A stretch of 64,000 bases of DNA from Nocardia sp. alder85J (GCF_020176955.2 NZ_JAIUCZ020000016.1:1-64000); one strand, 5' to 3'. Positions 51,845 through 61,365 are shown, numbered from the stretch's first letter. The notes: generated by a model not told the origin, from the letters alone. A program made the numbers and translations.

Positions 51845-54181
51845 TCAGCCCAGCCGAATCCACTGCCCCGGTGACGGGATGCCATGGGTGTCGACCACCA
51901 GTACCTGATACCAGCTCGGTGGCGCGAGTGCCGGATTCGAGGGCAGTGTCACGGTGAGGGCGCCGGGGCCGGATTCGGTGAACGGCAGGTCGATCAGGCG
52001 CTGGCTGTTGTCGGAGGAATGGGTGCATGCGGTCGGGTGCATCAGGCTCACCTCGCGCACGGTGGCCGCGGTGGTGGTGGCGGTGAGGGTGCCGCCGTAT
52101 CCGGCGGCGGTGGTGTCCAGGTGGAGAGTCGGCCGGGAGCCCTGGAAAAGGTAAGGCGGCCAGAACATCTCGATCCGCGTCTCCTCCGTCTTGCGGGCCG
52201 GATTGGAGCCGGCGGTGATCACCTTGCCGTCGGGGGTGAGCAGTGCCACCGAATGGTAGAGCCGCGGAACCCGTTGCGGCGCGGTCGGTTTCCAGGTGCC
52301 TGCGATGGGGTCCAGGAGCTCCGCGTGCGGCGGGGCCATGGTGCCCATCTCCTCCATGGTGGCGCCGCCGCAGGCCAGGACCGTGCGGTCCGGCAGCACC
52401 ACCGCGCTGACGTGCATGCGGGCGAATTGCAGTGGCGGGCCGGGCTGATAGGCCGGGGTCGGCTCGCTCAGGTCGGCGATCCGGGTGTCGGCGGTCGCGG
52501 GGGAGGGCTGGTGCGGATCGTATCCGCCGCCGCCGATCAGCATCACCCGCTGCTCCTGCGCGGGCGGCAGCAGCACGCTGGTGGACTGGTTGCGCGAATC
52601 CGGATCGGCCAGGCCGTTCACCACGGTGACCGCGCCGGTGCTGGTGTCCCAGATGGACGGGTGCATACCGTTGTTGCCACCGTACTGGCCGCCGGTGTAG
52701 AACAGTCGGCCGTCGGCGAGCAGGATCAGATGGGCGAACATCGGGATCGGGCCCGGCGTCGGCAGCTGTGCCCAGGTCGCGGTGGCCGGATCGAACACTT
52801 CCGGTGTCTCGGACAGGAATCCGTCGGCGCCCAGCCCCGAGGTGGCGACCACCCGCCCGGTCGGCAGCGCCGCCAGCGTCGGGTACCAGCGCCCGAAGGT
52901 CATGTCCGGCACCGCGTTCCAGGCCAGCGTGGCCGGGTCGAACAACAGCGCGTCGCGCAGCCCGAAGAACGGGTCGTACTGCTGGGTGCCGCCCGCGGCG
53001 AGTACCCGGCCGTCGGGCAGGAACGCCTGCGCCGAGCAGAAGATGTCGACCGTCAGCGGGGGAGCGGCCAGCCCGGGATTCGGGTAATGCCAGACGCGGG
53101 TGGCGAAGTCGTGCGTGGGCTCGCGATCCGGATCGTTGCCGGATCCGGCGAAGAACAGCACGTCCCCGGTGTGCAGCAGGGCCGCGTGCACCGGGTTGAT
53201 CTCGGTGCCGAAGTCCAGGATTCGCCACAGGCCCAGCGTCGAGCCCTGTGCCACATCGAGTTCCGGATCGATCACCCGCAGATAGCCGTGGTTGCCGCCT
53301 GCGGGGTGGTCGATGGTGAGGATCACCAGTTCGGGTGTCGCGGCGCCGGTGGGCAGTACCGCGACCGCGGCGCCCTGGTTCTGGGTGAAGCCCCAGTCCG
53401 GCACGTGCGACCAGGTGCTCCAGCCGTCGACGCAGTGCCCGGTGCCGTCGAGCCCCCAGCCGACCGTGTACAGCCCGGCATTGCCGTCGGCGGGGTGGTC
53501 GATGGTGAACACGATCAGCTCGGCGCGACCGTCGCCGTCGAGGTCGGCCGCGGTGATGCCGGCGCCCTGGTTCTCCCATCCCCACCAGTCCGGAACCGCC
53601 AGCCACGGCGTCCATTCCGTCACCGTGCCGTCGGCGGTGAAGCCCTTGCCGAGCCGGAACTGCCCGGAGTTCTGGCCTGCCGGATCGTCGACGGTCAGCA
53701 CCACCAGTACGTGCTGCCCCTCGATCTCGACCAGGCAGATGTCAGCGCCCTGGTTCTGCCAGCCGTACCAGTCGGGGATGTCCAGCCACGGGGTCCAGCC
53801 GCCGGTCACGGTGCCGTCGGCGGCGAGATCCCGTGCCACCCGGTACTTTCCGTGATTGCCCTGGTCGGGGTGGTCGACGGTGAAGACCACCATGTCGAGG
53901 CGGCCGTTGCCGGACAGGTCGGCGAGCGCGATGCCCGCGCCCTGGTTCTCCCAGCCCCACCAGTCGGGCACGGAAAGCCACGGCCCCCAGGCCGCGACGG
54001 TGCCGTCGGCGGCGAGTCCGGTGCCGATGCGATAGTTGCCGGTGTTCTGACCCTCCGGGTTGTCGACCATCAACACCACGACGTCGAGTGCGCCGTCGCC
54101 GTCGATGTCGGCCACGGCGATGCCGCAGTCCTGGTTCTCCCAGGAGAACCAGTCCGGGATCGGTACGAATTGCCCTGCCAC
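51845..54181 (-). CDS. Copper-radical oxidase (galactose oxidase/GlxA-like) with five N-terminal repeats
   Basis: The 778-aa protein begins with five repeats of about 60 residues (PDWWGWENQGAGIALADL, DGDGRLDMVVFTVDHP-type) that look like FG-GAP/VCBS beta-propeller units with DxDxDG loops. A kelch propeller and DUF1929-type domain follow. The radical-copper residues are in place: C382 (DIFCSAQ) for the Tyr-Cys bond with Y433 (GRWYPT), Y642-H643 (RLYHS) and H721 (CTHSSD). It should oxidise a primary alcohol, perhaps a glycan, making H2O2. No signal peptide is visible from GTG 54181, which is odd for this family. It lies 64 bp downstream of a PimC-like gene. Confidence 0.88.
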   Translation of the reverse strand: MAGQFVPIPDWFSWENQDCGIAVADIDGDGALDVVVLMVDNPEGQNTGNYRIGTGLAADGTVAAWGPWLSVPDWWGWENQGAGIALADLSGNGRLDMVVFTVDHPDQGNHGKYRVARDLAADGTVTGGWTPWLDIPDWYGWQNQGADICLVEIEGQHVLVVLTVDDPAGQNSGQFRLGKGFTADGTVTEWTPWLAVPDWWGWENQGAGITAADLDGDGRAELIVFTIDHPADGNAGLYTVGWGLDGTGHCVDGWSTWSHVPDWGFTQNQGAAVAVLPTGAATPELVILTIDHPAGGNHGYLRVIDPELDVAQGSTLGLWRILDFGTEINPVHAALLHTGDVLFFAGSGNDPDREPTHDFATRVWHYPNPGLAAPPLTVDIFCSAQAFLPDGRVLAAGGTQQYDPFFGLRDALLFDPATLAWNAVPDMTFGRWYPTLAALPTGRVVATSGLGADGFLSETPEVFDPATATWAQLPTPGPIPMFAHLILLADGRLFYTGGQYGGNNGMHPSIWDTSTGAVTVVNGLADPDSRNQSTSVLLPPAQEQRVMLIGGGGYDPHQPSPATADTRIADLSEPTPAYQPGPPLQFARMHVSAVVLPDRTVLACGGATMEEMGTMAPPHAELLDPIAGTWKPTAPQRVPRLYHSVALLTPDGKVITAGSNPARKTEETRIEMFWPPYLFQGSRPTLHLDTTAAGYGGTLTATTTAATVREVSLMHPTACTHSSDNSQRLIDLPFTESGPGALTVTLPSNPALAPPSWYQVLVVDTHGIPSPGQWIRLG

Positions 54182-54245
54182 CCAACCATGGTGACCGCTC
54201 GGCGCGCGACACGCCGGGCCAACCGGGCGATTCGGCCGGTGCCCG

Positions 54246-55616
54246 CTACTGGCCGGCGGCCATCGCGGTGCAATCGGCGTACAGCGCGAGCATTCCGGCC
54301 ACGGTGGTCGACCAGGGGAAGCGCTCGGCCGCCAGCCGGGCCGCCCGGCGCCGCTCCGGCGCGGGCACGGTGAGCAGGGTGCGGACGCCGGCGGCGAGGC
54401 CGGCCGCGGTGCCGTCGCATTCGATGCCGGATCCGGCCGGGCCCAGCAGTTCCCGCGCGGCGCCGGCGTGCGGGACCACCACCGGGGTGCCGCAGGCCAG
54501 CGCCTCCAGCACCGCCAGCCCGAAGGTCTCCGCCGGGGACGGGCAGACGGCGATGTCGGCGGCGGCCACCCAGCCGGCCACCGCGTCGCGCTCGGCGAGG
54601 TGCCCCAGGAAGCGCACCGGCAGGCCCTCGGCCCGCCGCTGCAACCGCTCGCGCAGCGGGCCGTCGCCGATCACCGTGAGTTCGGCGCGAATGCCGCTGT
54701 CCCGCAGCAGTTCCACGGCCTCGATCGCGCGCTCCGGGCGCTTCTCCCGGGACAGCCTGCTGACCGTGACCAGCCGCACCTCCGGTCCGGCGGGCGCCGG
54801 CCGGGCCGGGGCGTCGTCGCCGATCCGGATCGCCGCGCCGCGCCGGGCCTGCGCCGTCGCCCGGATGCCGTTGTGCCGGATCCGGTCCCCGCGCACGGAC
54901 ACCGAAACCGCGCGCCGGACGGTCGCATTGCGCCGCACCACCGCGTATTGCGGCCGGACCAGCGACAGTCCGGCGCGCGGCCGGACCGGCAGCGGCCGGG
55001 TGGGCCGTTTCTCGGCCTCGCCGGTCGGGCGGATCGACACCACGTCCGGATCCAGCCGCGCCACCGCCTGCGGGTGGAAGGTGTCCAGATCCACGCCCAG
55101 CGGCACCCGATGCACGTTGCCCGCCCCGATCCGGGTGAATTCGGTGCGGGCGAAACCCGAGGTGACGACGATCTTCGCGGCCCGGGCCGCCAGTCGCCGG
55201 TTCGCCACGTCGGCCGCCGCCGCCAGCGGGAATCCGCGCGGCACCCGGCTGCGCAGGATGGCGTCTATGCGCTCGTGCGAGAACAGCACCAGCGGCACTC
55301 CGGCGCGCCGGGCCCAGGGCGCGAGCCAGCGCACGCTCAGCTTGTCGCTGCACTCGATCACGTCCGGCCGCAACGACTCCAGCAGCGGCAGGGTGCGGCG
55401 GGCGGTGAGCATGTGGTACCCGGCGCCGCCGAATCGCGGCCCGCGCACGGTGACCCGGCGCCCGGCCGGAGTGTGCTCGTCGCCGTCGGTCAGACCCGGC
55501 ACCACCAGCACCCGTTCGTGGCCGGCGGCCAGATAGCCGCGGCCGATCTCGTCGACGCAGGTGCGCAACCCCCCGGAGGCCGGCGTATAGAAGTTCGCCA
55601 GCTGCACGATGCGCAT
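54246..55616 (-). CDS. PimC-like GT4 glycosyltransferase with an internal insertion
   Basis: The 456-aa GT-B enzyme begins MRIVQLANFYTPASGGLRT and has VVTSGFARTEFTRIG, VPLGVDLDTFHP, VTVSRLSREKRPERAIEA and the E-x7-E block PSPAETFGLAVLEALACG. Sequence and order resemble mycobacterial PimC (mannosyltransferase). About 95 residues (183-278, Arg/Pro-rich) are inserted between the two Rossmann domains. ATG 55616 shares a base with the DUF2334 stop (TGATG). Donor and acceptor are not proven; a mannose onto phosphatidylinositol mannoside is likely by homology. Confidence 0.9.
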   Translation of the reverse strand: MRIVQLANFYTPASGGLRTCVDEIGRGYLAAGHERVLVVPGLTDGDEHTPAGRRVTVRGPRFGGAGYHMLTARRTLPLLESLRPDVIECSDKLSVRWLAPWARRAGVPLVLFSHERIDAILRSRVPRGFPLAAAADVANRRLAARAAKIVVTSGFARTEFTRIGAGNVHRVPLGVDLDTFHPQAVARLDPDVVSIRPTGEAEKRPTRPLPVRPRAGLSLVRPQYAVVRRNATVRRAVSVSVRGDRIRHNGIRATAQARRGAAIRIGDDAPARPAPAGPEVRLVTVSRLSREKRPERAIEAVELLRDSGIRAELTVIGDGPLRERLQRRAEGLPVRFLGHLAERDAVAGWVAAADIAVCPSPAETFGLAVLEALACGTPVVVPHAGAARELLGPAGSGIECDGTAAGLAAGVRTLLTVPAPERRRAARLAAERFPWSTTVAGMLALYADCTAMAAGQ

Positions 55617-56341
55617 CACCCGATCACTCCTGCGTAGGTGGTGGCGCGGGCGCCCGCCGCCAGCGCGCCCTCGATGGCCCGCAGCGCGGCCGTGCGCAGT
55701 CCGGGCCGGTGCAGATCGTCGGGGTGCAGGGCGATGCGGACCAGCCCGCCACGGCGCGCCGACCGCTGCGCCAGCGCCTGCATCAGCCGCGCCGCCGTGC
55801 GCTCCCCGGCGCCACCGGGCCGTTGCGAGAGGGCGAAGCCGCGCCACCGCTGCCCGGTGCGCAGATCCAGCAGGCCGAAATGGTCTGTGGTGTGCGAGAA
55901 TCCGGCTCGCGCCAGCGCCTGTTCGGCCGCCGGTGAGGCCAGCCAGCCGGGCGGGGTGAATCCGGTTGTCGCCAGCCCCATCTCGTCCATCACCGCGATC
56001 GCCCGGCGCAGCCGGTCGTCGGCGCCCTCCGGCTCCAGCGCGGCGAATTCCGCGGCGCCGCGGGCCACCGCCCGGGCCACCGCGCGGCGCAGCGGCGCGC
56101 CCTCACCCGGCGCGCGATGTTCCCAGCCGTGCAACATGATCTCGTCGCCGTGGGCCCGCCGCTCCCGCAGGAACATCCCGTACTCCGGCGCCTCGGCCAG
56201 GCGGGAACCCCGCCACGGCCCCGGAATCACCAACAGCGACACCGGAATACCGAACGAATCGGCATCGGCACACCACCGCGCCGTCTCGGCGTCGGTCGCC
56301 GGAGCCACGTCATGGATACTCACCACCAACTGAGCGGACAC
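55616..56341 (-). CDS. DUF2334 polysaccharide-deacetylase-like protein
   Basis: The 241-aa protein has the NodB-homology pattern in the DUF2334 form: VVSIHDVAPATD (metal-binding His-Asp), HGDEIMLHGWEH and LVRIALHPDDLHRPG. Members are probable carbohydrate deacetylases. It is translationally coupled to the PimC-like gene, as also seen in mycobacterial PIM-type loci. No signal peptide, so action on cytoplasmic glycans or lipid-linked sugars is likely. Motif residues look intact. Confidence 0.9.
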   Translation of the reverse strand: MSAQLVVSIHDVAPATDAETARWCADADSFGIPVSLLVIPGPWRGSRLAEAPEYGMFLRERRAHGDEIMLHGWEHRAPGEGAPLRRAVARAVARGAAEFAALEPEGADDRLRRAIAVMDEMGLATTGFTPPGWLASPAAEQALARAGFSHTTDHFGLLDLRTGQRWRGFALSQRPGGAGERTAARLMQALAQRSARRGGLVRIALHPDDLHRPGLRTAALRAIEGALAAGARATTYAGVIG

Positions 56342-56471
56342 GCGCGCACGCTAACAGCGGCTGGTTGCCGTCAGCTGAACAGCAGGGGGGCGTTGTTGTA
56401 CGCCAGGCATCGGTCCGCCGAGCGGGGTGACAGCGGCCCTGACCCGGTGGTTTCCGATCCGTGCGGAGGTG

Positions 56472-56945
56472 TCAGCCGCGGTCGGCCGCGGGGGCCGGCA
56501 GCGAGCGCAACGAGCTGAGCGTGGTGGCCAGCGCCCGCGCCGCCTCGGCGCCCTTGGTGACGAAATGGTCGGTGAAGTAGTTCACGTGCTCACTGTGCTC
56601 GTGGAAGTGGTGCGGGGTCAGCACGACCGAGAACACCGGCACATCGGTGTCCAGTTGCACCCGCATCAGGCCGTCGATCACCGCGCCCGCGACGAACTCG
56701 TGGCGGTAGATGCCGCCGTCGACCACCAGCGCCGCCGCCACCACCGCCGCGTACCCGCCGCTGCGGGCCAGCCGTTGCGCGTGCAGCGGGATCTCGAAGG
56801 CGCCGGGCACGTCGAACACGTCGACCGTCTCCGGGGCGAAGCCGAGGTCGCGATATTCGGCCAGGAACCCCTCGTAGGCCTGGTTCACGATGGCGCGGTG
56901 CCAGTTCGCGCGGACGAACGCGATGCGCCCGGTATCGGTGCTCAT
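56472..56945 (-). CDS. ribH: 6,7-dimethyl-8-ribityllumazine synthase (RibH2-like)
   Basis: The 157-aa protein has RIAFVRANWHRAIVNQAYEG, FDVPGAFEIPLHAQRLA, the substrate-binding AALVVDGGIYRHEFVA and HFHEHSEHVNYF. These match lumazine synthase, which makes the riboflavin precursor from a pyrimidine and 3,4-dihydroxybutanone phosphate. The variant loops (GGIYRHEF rather than GGTPHFEY) fit the RibH2 type of alpha-proteobacteria. It lacks riboflavin neighbours and follows the lipase gene by 10 bp. Confidence 0.92.
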   Translation of the reverse strand: MSTDTGRIAFVRANWHRAIVNQAYEGFLAEYRDLGFAPETVDVFDVPGAFEIPLHAQRLARSGGYAAVVAAALVVDGGIYRHEFVAGAVIDGLMRVQLDTDVPVFSVVLTPHHFHEHSEHVNYFTDHFVTKGAEAARALATTLSSLRSLPAPAADRG

Positions 56946-56955
56946 GGGCCGGATT

Positions 56956-57816
56956 CTACTGCGGGGGCAGATGCGCCTCCAGCCAGCCGACCAGGTCCCC
57001 CAGCACCGTCTGCTGCTCGGGTTCGTTGAAGACCTCGTGGTAGAGGCCCGGATAACGGATCACGGTGAGGTCCGTGGCGGCCGCCCCCCGCTCGATCAGG
57101 TCGGCGCCGGCCGGGGGCGCCAGGCGGTCGGCGGTGCCCTGGAGTACCAGGGTGGGCACGGTGAGCCGGTCCAGGCGTTGCAGCACCGCGGCGGCGCCGC
57201 GCACGATCTCGGCGGCGGTGCGGGCGGGCAGCGGGCCGTGATGGACCAGCGGGTCGGCGTTGTAGGCGGCGACGACCTCGGCGTCGCGGCTGATCGCGGT
57301 GTTGTCCAGTTTCACCACCCGCAGATCGGGCGCGTGCCGGCTCAGTACCGGCGCCAGCCGGGTCAGCACCGGCCAGGCCACCCGCTCCACCGCGTTGCCG
57401 GGCTGCTGGATCAGCGGCGGCGCGGACACCACCAGGCCGGTGAGCTCCAGTGGGGCCCGGGTGACCAGGTAGAGCGCGATCAGGCTGCCCATACTGTGCC
57501 CGATCAGGAAGCGCGGCAGCCCCGGATGCCGCTGCGCGGCGAGATCGAGCAGGGTGGCCTCGTTGTCGGCCGCCTCGTCCAGCGATCCGATGTTCGCGTT
57601 GCCGCCCGCGGACTGCCCGTGCCCGATGTGATCGTCGGCGTAGGTCGCGACACCGTGCTCGGCCAGCAATTGCCCGACGTGCTCGTAACGCCCGGAATGT
57701 TCGCCGACCCCGTGCACGATCGTCGCCACCGCGCGGACCTCGCCGTCGGGCAGCCAGGCGCGCCAGAAGATCCGCCCGCCCTTCCCTTCGAACCTGCTGG
57801 TCTCGCTGCGTGGCAT
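56956..57816 (-). CDS. Monoacylglycerol lipase (Rv0183-like)
   Basis: The 286-aa alpha/beta hydrolase has HGVGEHSGRYEHVG (oxyanion region), DDHIGHGQSAG, the nucleophile GHSMGS (S108), the acid in VLQGTADRLAPP and the catalytic His in YPGLYHEVFNEPE. This is the serine monoacylglycerol-lipase family; M. tuberculosis Rv0183 is the closest known relative by motif. It is 10 bp upstream of ribH on the same strand and likely co-transcribed. Confidence 0.93.
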   Translation of the reverse strand: MPRSETSRFEGKGGRIFWRAWLPDGEVRAVATIVHGVGEHSGRYEHVGQLLAEHGVATYADDHIGHGQSAGGNANIGSLDEAADNEATLLDLAAQRHPGLPRFLIGHSMGSLIALYLVTRAPLELTGLVVSAPPLIQQPGNAVERVAWPVLTRLAPVLSRHAPDLRVVKLDNTAISRDAEVVAAYNADPLVHHGPLPARTAAEIVRGAAAVLQRLDRLTVPTLVLQGTADRLAPPAGADLIERGAAATDLTVIRYPGLYHEVFNEPEQQTVLGDLVGWLEAHLPPQ

Positions 57817-57959
57817 GGCCGCCCGCCTCTCCGCGTCGTCCCGGTGTAGGGCCCGGCGGCGGCCACCTCGGCGCTGCTCGGGTGGGAGTCATGGTCGCAC
57901 GGGAGCCGTACTCCGGTCCGTGTTTCGCCGCGCCGGAGACGAGGCGCGCGGAGTTCGGG

Positions 57960-59315
57960 TCAGGGCACGCAGAAGTGGCCGAGCAGGCGGTGGTCGAAGT
58001 CGATGAGCCGGGCGTAGTTGGCGCGCGACAGCCGCTCGTCGGTGCCGTGGATGCGGCCGAGGTCGCGCTCGTCGAGCACGATGGGGGCGAAATTGCACCG
58101 GGTGACCGCCAGGCCGTCGTAGTGCCGGGAGTCGGTGGCGCCGGGCACGATTCCGGTGGTCGCGACCATGCCGGGGACCACCGCGCGGGCCAGGTCGGCG
58201 ACCAGGTCGAAGGCCGGGCCCGGCGGGCCGATCCGGGACGGCTCGGCCACCGGGCCGTCGAGTTCCACCGACACCCCGGGATCGCGGATCACCCGGCGGC
58301 AGTGCTCCAGCACCGCCGCCACCGAATCACCGGGCAGGATACGGAAATTCACCAGGGCCTCGGCGTGCTGCGGCAGCACGTTGGCCTTCACCCCGCCGTG
58401 GATCATCGTGGCCGCGGTGGTGGTGCGGACCATGGCCTCGGTGTGCGGGCGGGCCGCCAGCAGCCGGGTCACCACGGGGGTGACCAGCGGCAGTAGGCCC
58501 AGGGCGGTGCGGCGCGGTTCGGCCATCGCCGGGCGCAGCCGGGTCAGCATCTCGGCGATCACCGGCGTCATCCGCAGCGGCATCGGATGGTCCTGGATGC
58601 GGGCCACCGCGCGGGCGATCCGGCTCACCGCGGTGTCCCGGCCCGGCATCGAGGAGTGCCCACCCGGGTCGGTGACCGTCAATTTCACGGTGGCCCAGCC
58701 CTTCTCGCCGAGCATGATGGTGCCGACCGGGCGGTCGACGCCGTCGGCGAGGCCGGTGGCGATCACGCCGCCCTCGTCCAGCAGCAGATCCGCGCGGACG
58801 CCCTGCTCGCGCAGCCGGGCCGCCATCCGGACCGCGCCGGTGGCGCCGCTGAGCTCCTCGTCGTGACCGAAGGCCAGGTGGATGGTGCGGCGCGGGCGCC
58901 GACCGGCCGCGAGCAGGCTCTCGACGGCCTCCAGGATCGCCAGCACCCGGCTCTTGTCGTCGATGGCGCCACGGCCCCAGACGAATTCGTCGTCGACGAT
59001 CCCGGCGAACGGCGGCTGGGTCCACAGCCGGTCGTCGTCCGCGGGCACCACGTCCAGATGGGCCAGCAGAATCGCGGCGGCCGGGCCGGATTCGGTGCCC
59101 GCCCAGCGGTACAGCCGGCTGTGGCCGAAGCGTTCCAGCTCGAGTTCCGCGTGCACCAGCGGATAGCTGTGCTCGAGATGATCGGACAGGCGGTGGAATT
59201 CCGCGTCGTCGCGCTCCTCGGTGTCGCGGGAGACGGTGACGCACCGCAGCGCCGTGGCGAGCCGCTCGGCGGTGCGGTCGTCGACGCCGGTGGTGGGGGC
59301 GGTGCTGCTGGTCAT
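57960..59315 (-). CDS. M20-family metallopeptidase (carboxypeptidase S/PM20D1-like)
   Basis: The 451-aa protein has the dinuclear zinc ligands in LLAHLDVVPA (His), WGRGAIDDK (Asp), FGHDEELSG (Glu pair), a dimerisation domain with GWATVKLTVTDPGGHSS and a last His in GRIHGTDERL. It resembles Gly-X carboxypeptidase and PM20D1 enzymes that cleave or form N-acyl amino acids. The ATG at 59315 overlaps the CocE stop (ATGA). Confidence 0.93.
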   Translation of the reverse strand: MTSSTAPTTGVDDRTAERLATALRCVTVSRDTEERDDAEFHRLSDHLEHSYPLVHAELELERFGHSRLYRWAGTESGPAAAILLAHLDVVPADDDRLWTQPPFAGIVDDEFVWGRGAIDDKSRVLAILEAVESLLAAGRRPRRTIHLAFGHDEELSGATGAVRMAARLREQGVRADLLLDEGGVIATGLADGVDRPVGTIMLGEKGWATVKLTVTDPGGHSSMPGRDTAVSRIARAVARIQDHPMPLRMTPVIAEMLTRLRPAMAEPRRTALGLLPLVTPVVTRLLAARPHTEAMVRTTTAATMIHGGVKANVLPQHAEALVNFRILPGDSVAAVLEHCRRVIRDPGVSVELDGPVAEPSRIGPPGPAFDLVADLARAVVPGMVATTGIVPGATDSRHYDGLAVTRCNFAPIVLDERDLGRIHGTDERLSRANYARLIDFDHRLLGHFCVP

Positions 59316-60976
59316 CGGTCACCGCCGCGATCGGGGAACGATACGGTCACCGTGTCATTGTTCAGCACGTCGGGGCCGATCGGCGTGATCTTCTCCGTGC
59401 GCCACTTCTCGATGCTGTCGGTGACGGCGCCGGTGAGGTCGGGATGGCGGGCCTCGGTCAGCAGCGGCAGTTCGACGGAAGCGGCGGTGACCGACACCCG
59501 CGCGAAGGCGGGCGCGTGCGACCACACGTCGTCGACGACATCGGTGATCCGGGCCGCGATCCGGTGCCCGGCCGGGATCGGCCAGTCCTGGGCCAGCAGC
59601 CGGACCGTACCCGCGCCGACCGGTGCGATGCCGCGGGTGATCACGGTGCCGATGCCGTCGGGGCCCACGTCGTACAGTTCGACCGCGACGGTGGCGCCGA
59701 GCGGGCCCGCCGCGGTCACGGTGGCGATCGGGGCGCCGGACAGGTGCTGGTCCTGCGTCGTGGGCTGGGACACCGACCAGATCTCGCGGTCCGGGCCGGG
59801 CGGGAAGCCGCGGTCGGTGTAGTCCCCGGTGCGCAGGGGCATCGGGACGGGTCGCGAATCCGCCGGGGGCCAGGCGTCTTCCGAGCGCCATAGGCCGTCG
59901 AACTGGCCGACGGTGATCCGCGGGCCGGGCACCCCGACATCCCGTCCGGCCACCTCCCGATCGAAGAAGGCCAGCAGTTCGGTGTCGAATTGCGGTGTGC
60001 CGCAATCGACGCGGCAGGTGCGGTGACCCCACTGGCCGAACCAGGCCCGGTGCTCGCCGGGTCCGAGTCCGTTCCAGAGCTCGAAGATCCGGTCCGCACG
60101 GGTGTTGTAGTCGACGAAGCCCTGGCCGAGGAACAGCGGAATCGTGTTGCCGCGCACTCGGTCCACCAGATCGCGGTCCCGCCAGAAGGCGGTGCCGCCG
60201 TCGTGGTCCATGATGCCCGCCAGATAGGGCGGGGCGCAGTTCAGCGGTGCCCGAGCCGCATTCGCCCGGTATTCGGGGGAATCACCGGGATGCGCCGGGG
60301 TCGCCGAGATCAGCAGATGTTCCAGCCCGGCCAGATCGGCGGGCCGGATACCGTTCTCGGTCACCGGTTTCCCGGAGAACTTCCAGGCGATGCCCTGCAT
60401 GTACAGATACGACCAGGGGTCGGCGACCGGCTCGAACGCCGCCACCGCGGCCAGCCCGCGCGGCTGTTCCGCCAGGCCCATCAGTCCGGTCCAGCCCTCG
60501 TACGAGGTGCCGATCAGGCCGACGCGACCGGTCGACCACGGCTGTGCCGCAGCCCATTCCACCGCGGTGCGCACATCGGAGCGTTCGCCGGGCCCGCCGA
60601 AGTCCGGGCAGCCGGAGGAGCCGCCGAAGCCGCGCAGATCCACGATCACGTAGGTGTATCCGGCGGGCAGGAACAGGTCCACCGGCAGATCGGTGGTGGA
60701 CGGGCCGCCGCCGGGCCGGGGTTCGGTGAGATAGGCGAGGTGGGCGCGGTACGGGCTGACCGTCATCACCACCGGGGTGCGGGCGGTGTCGGGGAGTCCG
60801 GGCGGGCGCAGCACGTCCGCGTGCAGGCTGATCCCGTCCGGGGTGGTGAGGAATTCCTCGTGCCACCGATAGGCGACCGGCGGATCGGCGAGGGCCGGAA
60901 GGGGAGTCGGCAGTACCGGCAGGAGCAGGCCGAGCAGCCACAGGCACAGCGCTCGCGACAGGAGGGGACGAGCCAC
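59312..60976 (-). CDS. CocE/NonD-family secreted hydrolase
   Basis: The 554-aa protein has a signal peptide (about 1-31, LCLWLLGLLLPVLPTPLPAL) and the S15-type catalytic module with DLRGFGGSSG, GTSYEGWTG (catalytic Ser), then a helical lid and a C-terminal jelly-roll domain (about 400-554) typical of CocE/X-Pro dipeptidyl-peptidases. Acyl esters or peptides are possible substrates. GTG 60976 begins it. It is coupled to the M20 gene, which suggests a shared role in peptide or N-acyl amino acid use. Confidence 0.9.
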   Translation of the reverse strand: MARPLLSRALCLWLLGLLLPVLPTPLPALADPPVAYRWHEEFLTTPDGISLHADVLRPPGLPDTARTPVVMTVSPYRAHLAYLTEPRPGGGPSTTDLPVDLFLPAGYTYVIVDLRGFGGSSGCPDFGGPGERSDVRTAVEWAAAQPWSTGRVGLIGTSYEGWTGLMGLAEQPRGLAAVAAFEPVADPWSYLYMQGIAWKFSGKPVTENGIRPADLAGLEHLLISATPAHPGDSPEYRANAARAPLNCAPPYLAGIMDHDGGTAFWRDRDLVDRVRGNTIPLFLGQGFVDYNTRADRIFELWNGLGPGEHRAWFGQWGHRTCRVDCGTPQFDTELLAFFDREVAGRDVGVPGPRITVGQFDGLWRSEDAWPPADSRPVPMPLRTGDYTDRGFPPGPDREIWSVSQPTTQDQHLSGAPIATVTAAGPLGATVAVELYDVGPDGIGTVITRGIAPVGAGTVRLLAQDWPIPAGHRIAARITDVVDDVWSHAPAFARVSVTAASVELPLLTEARHPDLTGAVTDSIEKWRTEKITPIGPDVLNNDTVTVSFPDRGGDR

Positions 60977-61277
60977 CCTCGTATGGTCGGTGGTGGCGCC
61001 GGACCGGTCCAGCCCCGGGAACTCGGGGGACGGGCCGGGGATCGCCCGTGCCGCAGTCGATACCGCCGTGGTGGGGCCGATATCGCCGGTGTCACAGCAT
61101 TTTTCGTCCGCCGCACGCGAGCCTCGACAACGGCCGTGACCTGGTCGTTTACGTTTCTGCCCCGATCAGGAGGCAAATATTGGTGAACTTTTCATGAACT
61201 CTGGGCGACGCTGCGGGTAATTCAATGCAAGAATGGACATTCCGCCCCACCAGGGAAGAGGCCGAGAAGGAGTCGCG
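60977..61277. other. Intergenic region before the small-gene leader
   Basis: About 300 bp between the divergent CocE gene and a 25-codon ORF. It holds the AT-rich stretch 61175-61230 (TTGGTGAACTTTTCATGAAC), the likely promoter area for the rightward unit, with TGAAC repeated 11 bp apart. I see no gene. Confidence 0.5.
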
Positions 61278-61355
61278 ATGGGTGCCCGAAGACCGTTGCC
61301 GGTCGGCCGGACTCGTCGTCACACCCGGATCGGGACGCTGTCCTCGTTTCCGTGA
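61278..61355 (+). CDS. Possible 25-aa leader peptide
   Basis: ATG 61278 with GAAGGAG (61266-61272) encodes MGARRPLPVGRTRRHTRIGT and five further residues, seven of 25 being Arg. A hairpin begins 10 bp after its stop. It may be a leader for attenuation ahead of the 57-aa gene, but it could also be a chance ORF. Confidence 0.4.
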   Translation: MGARRPLPVGRTRRHTRIGTLSSFP

Positions 61356-61365
61356 CGTGTTGCGC

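Noticed and set aside
51810..53615. Alternative minus-strand frame inside the copper oxidase gene
   Set aside because: The 51845-54181 frame has the catalytic residues and repeats; the other is Arg/His-rich noise.
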